64,000 nucleotides of DNA from the NCBI GenBank assembly GCA_023078685.1, contig JALGAS010000001.1, positions 868,001 through 932,000 on the forward strand. The letters run 5' to 3'. A model generated the notes under the pieces. It made no database searches, was not told where the DNA came from, and was given only the letters and a program-made list of their open reading frames with translations. The DNA is from Neopestalotiopsis rosae (lineage: Eukaryota; Ascomycota; Sordariomycetes; Amphisphaeriales; Sporocadaceae). Positions 55,688 to 64,000 of this stretch are shown piece after piece. A program made the translations under genes and the position numbers. How positions within the stretch are numbered: position 1 is the first letter of the stretch; each line of letters begins with the position of its first letter.

Positions 55688-58600
55688 GTTGGCGGTGTCT
55701 CGAAGCGAGGACAGCAGGTCGGAGGTTGTGCTTGTGAGTTCAAAGTGTTTTTGATTTGGATGTCGAATCTCTTGGCTTCAGATTCGGATAGGTCGTACTC
55801 GGAATTCTGGTGTTGACGCGATTTATCCTTGATGATAGGCGTAGGATGCGCGTTTGCCAAAAGGTTGCCCCTCTAAGGTTGTGCATGTGGTAAACAATTA
55901 AGTCGGTAGCGGTTTGTTGCTCTGACAACAATCGCCAGCTGGCAGTCAACCAGGCTCAGTTGACAGGCCTTGCGCCGTGTAAGTCCCTTCCTTCTTTACA
56001 ACCAATCTATACGTTTACAAGGCACTCATTATCCCGTTATATTACGAATTAAAACATTCTCACGTCAAAGTTGATGTCTATATTTCGTCTAATTACAGAT
56101 TTGCGAATGCGCCGAAGAATGTTGGAGTCTGTTGGTTGGTACACGTTTCGAAGGAAGTATACACTATAAATTACATTGATTCGCCAAGGGCAGCATGTAA
56201 TGTGACATGCAGCTGTCGTGGTGATTAAAGTTCTTTTTCATTTTTTTTTTCCATTGAATATCTTTGATAAGATCTCTTGATAAAAACATTACTGCATACT
56301 GACCAGTTAGTATAGGTGGCTTGTGTCTTCAGCTTGAGACATTGATTGTTCTTTCTGCAGTCTTTCTAATTCGGTCAAGGTTCGTCCAGGTATTTATCTG
56401 CCGTTCGGAGACATTGTAAGCACAAATGTCGAGCTTAGATTGCCGACATAATAAAAGCATTTATGCTGGCTTCTGACTGGTCAATTGATGACAGTGTAGC
56501 AGCTTTTTGACAGTGATGTCTTATAATTTTTCTAGAATTCTGTTGAGCGAAAGGCTTTGTCGTCTAGCTGAACGAAACACCATTGCATTGCACCAAACAT
56601 GATCTCACACGCCAAGTCTTGTTCGTCAAGCTATAATAACATTGGCTGTGTATACTATTACTGCGCACGGAGTGCGTCATGCTCAGAGCACGGCCTAGAG
56701 GATGTCCTTTGATGCTCCGATTAGGAAATAATGGCTGCTCGCCATGTGATTCCCATGATTGGCGAGAGTTGACTGATACGTCAGATCTCCGAAATAGGCA
56801 TGATAGCAATCCCGGCACCGAGTCGAGTCCAGCTTCGCCCGGACGGACGAACCCAACTGCTGGAATGCAGCATTGCGGGCCATGCGTCAACGGCAAAAAA
56901 AGGCCGAAGCTGCATTTCCTCACCAGGTAGTCCCAGGACGGGAGAAGCCCAGCAGAAATCCCGCTGAGGTCTGTCTTGCTTGCATTGCATAGGTGCCAAT
57001 TGCTGCGCATACGTGTCAGCATGGGAGGCATTGCTGAGCGCCAACGGACTTGCTTATTGTCTATCGTCAAACCCACGCATGTGCTGCAATGCAAGGATAT
57101 AGCGACGACACGTTCTTGGTCGAGTTGGGCCAATCTCCATATTGCGTTTGCATGGAGTCTCCATGGACGAACCCCAAGCGAGCAGTTAGCGACTCATGTG
57201 TTTTCCATTCTGCGCCGACTCCATAGTCTTGCCCAAATCATGAGGCTTTTGGCTACCAGTCTATCTTGTTAGTATCATCCTTTTTCCAGTGCCGCAGCTA
57301 TCAACAATCCGTCATTCTGGATAACTATCTGCACCCGAGTGAGCCGCCATGACTGCATAACTGTCAACTCTCATGTAGTCTAGAACTTTCAACAACGCCT
57401 GGACTGATGCTACTTGAGTTGTGGCGTGCATACAGGAAGACTGGCCCTATGGGATATTCCATGAGCAAGCACGGTAGACAGATGCACCAAAACGGAGTTC
57501 TGCATTAGGCACATGGTTAGACACATTGTATCTCATCTCTCATCTAGATCCATTTATGATGCCTCGTATTCACCTGCGTGTTAGCGAACCTGTGGAACAT
57601 GGGGATTTATTTGTGCGCGGTTCTTCAGATGAATCAAGCATCGGGATTGCGTGGACAATAATACACTCGCTAGGAGAATTGATGCTGATGGCCGGGTAAG
57701 TAATAGAAAGTCGACCCGTTCGAGTATGGCATGATACAGCGAATTAGTTGCTCGAATGCGTTAATGGGTGGTGTAAAGTAGTGCAGAGAGTATCGTGGTG
57801 GCTGTCGATGGCTTGCAGCTCTGGTCTCTGGCTCTGGTTCGCCGGTAACGTCCCGTCCTGGCCGGTGCAGGCGCAGTAGAGAAGGGAGCGCATCATAACC
57901 GAGTACTAACTGTAACTCTAATTCATCAGTTGTGGCGCATCGTGTTCTGAGCTTCTGAACCTGGGCAACTGGGATCAAAGCGGCAAACGATCGTCGCGCA
58001 GGGCAGGGGAAAAATGCCTTGACTTACCCCTGCGCCGAAGAGGAAGAAAAAAACCACTGACGCACGCCCCTGTCCGAGAAATGGCAGCAACTTGCAAGAA
58101 ATTTGGCTGCTCGGACAAACTTCTGACAAGAAATCACTGAACGGGAGGCAGCCCGTATAATGCCGTTTCGCAAAACAACACTGAGCAGAAGCCAATTCTC
58201 ACAAGCTTTGTAATATCACATGACTCGGGTAGGTGACATAGGACCGTGCTCATATGGAATTAAGAAGTGTAGGACCCTGAGCTCCATCAGAGTTTGATGC
58301 ATCGATATCTGGTCGAGGTTCCAGGGCTACATTGGGGAATAGGGACAAGTCTGTAGTTTTGACGAAGTCGGAAGCGCTACGTAACCTCAAGAGTCACGGT
58401 TGTGACGGCTAGTCACAGTTGAGGGCCTAGAATCCTTGCCCAAGCAGACCTTGAGCCGTATAGGAGAGCCCCTCGCTTGTAGTCTTTTCGCGAGCCCTCT
58501 GACATGGATCCTGGTGATTTTTATGGTTCAAAGGCTTCCATAAGGTACGGCCAGGATACGGGTTTCTGAGTGGTAAAAAGGGTCGACAGGTGCTATTCCG

Positions 58601-58985
58601 CCAGTCTAGTAGGCATCGCCCACGCTATTACAGGAAATGAGAGGCATCCATAGCTACCTTCATTTGCCTGCTGTTTTGCTCTGCCTTTTCTTTTCTCCAG
58701 CTGCACATGGAATTTGAAACAGAGATTTCAAGTCCAAAGAGGATGGAGCATATCGAACCCTCCTCAAGATAGGATGATGAGATGGATGCAACCTACGTAG
58801 TCCCGACAGGGGACCGTGGTGTGCCCCCAGGGGTTGTCTTCAAGCTCGTCGTAGAAGTTGTTCGTTTTTCCAGTTTCTCGTACATTCAGCTCAGCGGATC
58901 TGGGGGTTCCAGAACTGGTTTCTCCGTTTTCTCTGCTCGAACCGTACGACATCACCGCTTTCCTCTCCAAGTCTTTTGCTGAGGT

Positions 58986-59012
58986 ACACACACACACACT
59001 CACACACACACT
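58986..59012. repeat. CA-rich microsatellite
   Basis: Near-perfect run of AC dinucleotides interrupted by two CTC steps. Simple-sequence repeat. Confidence 0.85.
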
Positions 59013-60530
59013 CATCTCCACGGGTCTCTAGGCGTCCGTGTACCAAAGACGCTGTACACACTGTCCATGATCCAAAGTCCACTGCAACCATAGATATCTG
59101 CTAGATCTGTAGCTTCTAGTGCCTGAAAGTTGAGGTTCTGAAAATGGCCTCTCTGGTCAATATTTTCACATCTGTCGAATGCGGTAGGTAGGTAGAATTG
59201 AGTGGAATTTTCGGGTGATTTTGTTCCATGAAACCGACCCATTTGGAAAAATTCATGTGCTCGTCGCGGGCCCCATAGCGAAAGAATCAAACCAAACGAC
59301 TATATTTCTTGCAGGTGGGTTCATCGATTAAACTCTCGCGGGAGGTACCGGTTAGCTGCGAGCGTCCGTCTGGTGCGCAGATGAATTCAATCTTTTCGGG
59401 TACCTTGCTTTGGGTATTGCCTGACAGACGTCGTACATGAACTACTCACAGTTGACTATGTCAATCGTCTCTCAATGTCACCATACGTCGTCAAGGACAG
59501 CTTAGGGTTGTTTTACCTTTTCGTAGACCAAAGACGTCGACAATGATACCTAGGTAGTAGTGATGAAGAAGGCATAGCGACGATCAATTCTTGGTGTCAT
59601 CATGCCGCTAACCAAGACCCCAGCAATACCTTGACCTTTAGCCCCTAGTGCGAGAAACCCAGTTGAACCTTGCAGCCCACTAAGCAGATGATCCGGCAGA
59701 AAAGACCCTCTAACCTAGCCAATTTAGAGCTAAAGGCCAGGCGCCAATTCAAGATAGCTTTTCCGCAGCTTGCGACGCACATCATCGCCGTCTTTGGGCA
59801 GCAGCGACAGGAGCTCTGGCTGGCTCTTGATGGCTTTTGGGTCCATGGTAGCGCAGAAGCAAGCAAGTGGGCAGCAGGTAACGGTACCTGGCAAAAAAGC
59901 GTGCATTGAATGTACCCCATCTCGTACCGGACCTACCGCCCCCCCTTCCACCATCCAGTCACATCACCACATTCCCGTAGCACGGCCGCTGACCCCAGAA
60001 ACGGCGTTGGTCGAGCCCCCTCAAGGATCGTCGTCTACCAGCGAACCCAGCAAGCCAGTAGTAATCCCAGGCAAGCACAAAAGGCTTGGAAGGAGCAAGA
60101 AAGCCAGAAAGCCAACGAGTAGCAGCAGAGGGAATCATCAAAAGTATGCCCAAGTTCATCCAGTCAGCGCCGGCTAGTAGAGTCTGTGGCAGCTCCTTGG
60201 AACACACTACCGATTGACCCTTGCTTGTGTGAGAACCTGAATGCCATCAGATCAGCCATTAAAACAGGTCCCTTGCCCACCAGCTGCTACGTTTATACTT
60301 ACGTGCCCTATTGCCTACATACGTTACCTACGTACATTGCGCACCACCCTACCTGCGCCTTTTCTCAACGGAGCAAGTCGTCCTACGATTGATTGCATCT
60401 TTTTGTGCACACGTTTTTTTCGCCTCCCTTCCCCGCGCTTGAAGTGTGCAGCCATTTATTTCGTAGGGTTCAAGTCAGATTGACGTCTGACATTCCATAA
60501 CACCTACCTGGACCTACACCACCACACTAC

Positions 60531-60550
60531 AGGACAGGACAGGACAGGAC
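60531..60550. repeat. (AGGAC)4 tandem repeat
   Basis: Four adjacent copies of AGGAC in the presumed promoter or leader of the 61.2 kb gene. Confidence 0.85.
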
Positions 60551-60796
60551 CTGCCCAAACTACCTGCTACTCCCTGGTCTGGTAGTTCGACCCACCGCCA
60601 CCAACTCGTTGTTCCACGTTCCGACTGAATTTTTGTCGCCCTGCGCTGGGTTTCGCATTTACAACGATTTCACGAGCCTACAACTGCTACCTTTTTAACG
60701 AGAAAGACGAAAGAAATCCTGGCTATCGCTGTGCAGGACATCACAATCTTCTGCCTCCAGATCTCTAGCGATACAAGCGCTGTTCTGCTCAGCCCT

Positions 60797-61306
60797 ATGA
60801 CGAACGTCCTTTAGGCTTTGGCTGCCTTCCCCCTTCGATCGATCCCTGGCCGCTTGCTGCTGCTCAAGCTTGCATTAAATTGAACGCTGATAATTCTATC
60901 AACGTTTACCCTTGTCACTCATGCGAGTCCGTTCCTGCCAATTGACTTACGAAAGGACAAATCGGGCTGTCCGACACACACCATTATATGCCTACCATCT
61001 AAGCAGAGCAGGCAATCGCCAATAATTCCGATCACAATCTTCCGCTTCACTTCGAATGATTCTGCTCATTTCGCGCCCATGGATCTAGATCCGAGAACGA
61101 CTACGGTAAAAGCATTAATACATCACAACAAGCAACCTTGTTGAAACCTTTTGATTTTCTGATACATTGGTCAATCCTCCTCGGATAGCTGCCCAACACA
61201 CATGGCAAAATGGCCATTTGGCCATTCCGGCGAAAAGGGTCTCGCAAACGCTCCCCAGGGCGAGGCCGAGCCCAGGACACATTTGATGCGCCGCAGCGGG
61301 CCATGA
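60797..61306 (+). promoter_or_regulatory. Leader rich in upstream ATGs
   Basis: Six ATGs precede the chosen start at 61210: 60797 (5 codons), 60921 (34), 60988 (4), 61056 (10), 61079 (21) and 61202 (34). The last overlaps the main frame out of phase and ends at 61306. If the transcript includes them, they should lower main-frame translation. An intron 61106-61188 would instead make 61079 the start codon. Confidence 0.4.
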
Positions 61307-63684
61307 CGGAACCTGCAACGAATACGGACCTAGACCACGCTTCGGGGTCTGATCGCGCCAAGCAAAAGCGGCAACGGGAGTCGCCTAGCAGTAAGAAACT
61401 CTCAAGGAAACCCAGGACTTACAGTTTTTCGCCCGGTCGCCGGGATTCCATTCGATTTGCCAAAGCGAGGCAGGAATCGGTTCCACCATTGCCAACAGGC
61501 CCTATCCCGGCGGGCATACAACAAAACCATTATGGAGCTACCAGACAGGGTTCATCTGGGGCTGCGGCAAATGAAGCTGGAATTAGGGACCATACGCCCA
61601 CCCTACATCTTTCTGACTCGCAACAAAAAAGGTCTCCTCAACCTCTTCCTCGCAAGAATTCCAGCAAGCGAAGAAGGCCAGACCATGACCGCGAGGCTGA
61701 GATCAGGGCTTTGAGCCAGAGTCACACCATGCCGGCCCGTATCAATGCCGACAATAACTGGACGACGCAAGGAAAACCTGTCAAGAGAAACAGCAAGAGG
61801 CACAAATCTAGCTCTCTGATGAGAAAGTGGCATCGCCCGGATTCAGACCTCTCCTTGCCCGTTGCCGAGTCTATGCACTCAGCCATGTCCGAGGACTCGG
61901 AGCACATTTCATATAGAGTGTCTGCCTTCGACGCATTGGCTCCTCGCCCAACCATACGATATGCCTCGAATCCCGTCTTTGGAGCTCCGAGCGGTTCCGG
62001 GCCATTACGGTCCCAGTCCGTCAAGAGAAAGTTGTCTGAACGGGCCCGCATATCGGAAGCCGATCTCAAGGCACACAAGCGAGTGGACAACCTGGCAGAT
62101 GACCTGGACGCATCCGATCTGCGAGAGCTGATGGAAAGAGACAAACGAAGGAGAGAACGGAAGCAAGAAAAGGAGAGAGAAAGAGTTGAAAGACGGCTAG
62201 CCAGAAGAGCTGAACGACAGCGGGCGGAAGAGGCTGAGGCTCGGAAGAATGGGACACCACCGCCGCAGAATTTGGAGAGAGGCGTCCTGGGTCGAGAGGC
62301 TCCCGCCGTTGAAACAGATACGACCTCGGCAGTAGTAACGTCAACCCGAAGACGCCCTTCCGCCGAAGATGCCGAAGTCAATGACAGCCCAGCAAAGTCG
62401 GAAACCGAGAATGGAAAGGCACAACGTGCTCCCTCGCCATTAGAGGAGTTCCACCGCGAAAACAGCTTCGACGCCGGAGCAGATGAAATCCAGCGCGACC
62501 CTGTTCCCGAGCAGAAGCCGGTTGCGACTGAACCTCCCAAGCAAGACTCACGCTCACCTAGCCCAGGCATCATTGGTTTCATGAGATCTAGGAAACGTCG
62601 TTCGAAGTCGCCACTGCCCACAGGAACCGAACAGCATGATGGCCGATCCGAATCTACGAGGATTGTTTCGAAATCTGAAAGCGAATCGCTTGATAGGCGA
62701 CTTTCAGAAAGCAGCGCAAACAGACCTTGGTTGTCAAGATTCAGGTGGTCGAGAAGAGGCGGTAAAGCACAACGTACTTCTGATGAGCCGTCCTCATTCT
62801 CGAATACCTCTCGAGACTCCATGCCGAGTGGACAGCAAGGCTCGCTGACACCTACGTATGCGCCTGTTCAGAGGTCAAACTCCAAGGTTCCCAAACGCAC
62901 AATGTCACGGTTCAGAGAAGACTTGCCCGAGCTGCCTCTATCGCCTCCGGACAGTCGGGTAGCGTCACCTGAAAGTGAGGTTCAACAGTCTGAGCCTCTG
63001 GCCGCCATTACCGATGACGTTGTTATGCGATACGATACACCCGCCTCGGGACATCGCGAGACGTCAAATTCCATGACACGGGAGGAAGTTCAGCCGTCAC
63101 CCGCCCCACACTCCATGTCCATGGCATCAATAGATTCAGAGGGCTCATGGTTTGGGGGCCGGGTTAATCGCAAGCGGACTTCTTCTGGTATGCGCGGTTC
63201 CATGAACAATTACCCGTTACGATCCGTTTCTGGAGATTCAATCGAGCAGGAGCAGGAGCAGGACGAAGATGCCACCCATGATGGAGACTTCCTCAAGATT
63301 GTCACGGACGAGAAAAACCTGAACCGCAAGTCAACAGGCGACGCTCTCCCGAGCAGTGACGAGGAGGATGAAATAGAATCACCCAAATGGGGCAATGTCA
63401 CCCGGACGCCAACTTTTACGCACCACCGAGAAACGATGCGTAGTCGCGAAGGTCTTCTACTACACTCGTTTGAGGACGATGAGAAGGAATCCGAGAGCGA
63501 AAAGGGCAGCGAGGGTGTGTCTTCTTTCGGTGCAGAGTCTCCCGTCAACTTGCAGAGCGCGACAAGCGTAAAGGTTTCAAAGGGACATGGCCGCAATTAC
63601 AGTGCCGGAAGCGCTAAGCTTCTCGACATCTCCCCCCGGGTTTCTTCGGACAAACGCAGAAGCCTCGAACCATTTACGCAATAA
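61210..63684 (+). CDS. Ser/Arg-rich low-complexity protein, unknown function
   Basis: Single long exon, 824 aa from the ATG at 61210 (MAIWPFRRKGSRKRSPGRGR). Very hydrophilic and mostly disordered: basic Ser/Arg patches in the first 110 residues, a charged probable coiled coil at about 299-347 (LMERDKRRRERKQEKERERV), and Ser/Pro/Glu-rich sequence to the end. No catalytic, membrane or signal motif. Such proteins are often cytoskeletal, polarity or nuclear regulatory factors, but I cannot name a family. An alternative N-terminus exists: a 27-nt exon starting at 61079 joined over an 83-nt intron (61106-61188) is in frame and adds 16 residues. A GTATGT...CAG pair just after the stop suggests an intron in the 3' untranslated region. 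Confidence 0.7.
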   Translation: MAIWPFRRKGSRKRSPGRGRAQDTFDAPQRAMTEPATNTDLDHASGSDRAKQKRQRESPSSKKLSRKPRTYSFSPGRRDSIRFAKARQESVPPLPTGPIPAGIQQNHYGATRQGSSGAAANEAGIRDHTPTLHLSDSQQKRSPQPLPRKNSSKRRRPDHDREAEIRALSQSHTMPARINADNNWTTQGKPVKRNSKRHKSSSLMRKWHRPDSDLSLPVAESMHSAMSEDSEHISYRVSAFDALAPRPTIRYASNPVFGAPSGSGPLRSQSVKRKLSERARISEADLKAHKRVDNLADDLDASDLRELMERDKRRRERKQEKERERVERRLARRAERQRAEEAEARKNGTPPPQNLERGVLGREAPAVETDTTSAVVTSTRRRPSAEDAEVNDSPAKSETENGKAQRAPSPLEEFHRENSFDAGADEIQRDPVPEQKPVATEPPKQDSRSPSPGIIGFMRSRKRRSKSPLPTGTEQHDGRSESTRIVSKSESESLDRRLSESSANRPWLSRFRWSRRGGKAQRTSDEPSSFSNTSRDSMPSGQQGSLTPTYAPVQRSNSKVPKRTMSRFREDLPELPLSPPDSRVASPESEVQQSEPLAAITDDVVMRYDTPASGHRETSNSMTREEVQPSPAPHSMSMASIDSEGSWFGGRVNRKRTSSGMRGSMNNYPLRSVSGDSIEQEQEQDEDATHDGDFLKIVTDEKNLNRKSTGDALPSSDEEDEIESPKWGNVTRTPTFTHHRETMRSREGLLLHSFEDDEKESESEKGSEGVSSFGAESPVNLQSATSVKVSKGHGRNYSAGSAKLLDISPRVSSDKRRSLEPFTQ

Positions 63685-64000
63685 GCAACCAAGGTATGTG
63701 TTGATGAAAATTGCGCTGACAAGCTCTACAGGGGATGATGATGATAGAGATGTATGTCTGCGACTCGACATTGTCGATTCTTGACACCAAGAACAGAGAA
63801 AAACACCAAAAAGGATCCTCATTATGTGGACCACCCAACACTCACTCACGTTTCATTTTGTTTCTTTTGGATCGTCACCGACCTTTATTCACTCGCTCCG
63901 AATTTTCTTTCCTGTCGCCATATCCGAAAAAAAGAACAAAAAAAGTTGAAAAATCTCTGGTCAGCATCATTCGGATCTATCATCGTTATTCTCTGCTACG
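63685..64000. other. 3' flank to window end
   Basis: Likely 3' untranslated region of the 824-aa gene, with a possible intron at about 63693-63731. No other gene seen before the window ends. Confidence 0.5.

Larger units (their letters stand above)
55688..61209. other. Gene-poor 5.5 kb region with leader of the 61.2 kb gene
   Basis: No convincing gene. The longest open frames (56564-57133 minus, 189 codons; 59770-60177 plus, 135 codons; a 38-codon minus frame at 59730-59846) have no recognised domain and no clear splice partners. A CA-rich repeat and an AGGAC repeat are listed separately. From about 60480 on, CT-rich sequence and several short upstream ATGs suggest the leader of the next gene. 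Confidence 0.5.

Noticed and set aside
56564..57133. 189-codon minus-strand open frame
   Set aside because: No recognisable domain, Cys/Ser-rich shadow-like composition, opposing open frames on the plus strand, and no splice context.
59770..60177. 135-codon plus-strand open frame
   Set aside because: Low-complexity sequence opposite other open frames; no start context, domain or splice partner.
60467..60476. GGTTCAAGTC, resembling a tRNA B box
   Set aside because: No A box at the right distance and the flanks do not form T-arm or acceptor stems.

Overview
The window looks like nuclear DNA of a filamentous ascomycete, probably a Sordariomycete close to Hypocreales. The reasons are short introns (about 50-170 nt) with GTAAGT/GTATGT donors and CAG/TAG acceptors, monocistronic genes on both strands, pyrimidine-rich leaders, a HET-domain gene, an RTA1-like gene, a TRI12-type MFS pump, and clear fungal orthologues (Hrq1, Ppg1-type phosphatase, RhoGDI, Bqt4-like APSES protein, AP-3 beta, Nuf2). 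This placement is inference from gene content; no marker was compared. I see no rRNA, tRNA, CRISPR, intact transposon or convincing secondary-metabolite cluster.

Layout. 0.9-4.4 kb: intronless HRQ1 helicase. 6.3-8.2 kb: a divergent C-terminal-motor kinesin. 9.9-13.9 kb: a PaiB-like FMN-binding protein, a GFA-family zinc protein and a classical SDR. 14.1-18.2 kb: an uncertain small gene and a CCHC zinc-knuckle protein. 20.8-28.2 kb: Ppg1-type phosphatase, RhoGDI (with an unusually long first intron) and a Bqt4-like inner-nuclear-membrane APSES protein. 28.6-34.2 kb: three genes for secreted or surface proteins, each with a TATA box about 150 bp before the ATG. 35.2-42.4 kb: amino-acid permease with GATA-factor sites, a HET-domain gene broken by an in-frame stop, and an MFS pump in nine exons. 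42.7-50.0 kb: S-(hydroxymethyl)glutathione synthase, a DUF7704-like membrane protein, mitochondrial 3-hydroxyisobutyrate dehydrogenase and an RTA1-family membrane protein. 50.4-55.7 kb: AP-3 beta, an unrecognised 274-aa protein and kinetochore Nuf2. 55.7-61.2 kb is gene-poor. 61.2-63.7 kb: an 824-aa low-complexity protein behind a leader rich in upstream ATGs.

Two kinds of region alternate. Housekeeping genes occupy 0.9-8, 15-28 and 46-56 kb. Accessory genes (secreted proteins, self/non-self recognition, transport, formaldehyde/glutathione chemistry) fill 9.9-14 and 28-45 kb. The genes do not form one pathway. The most local cooperation I can argue for is the 28.6-34.2 kb block of cell-surface and secreted products with similar promoter geometry.

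Exon coordinates were worked out by hand from splice motifs and reading-frame continuity. They are predictions without transcript support. No database search was possible.
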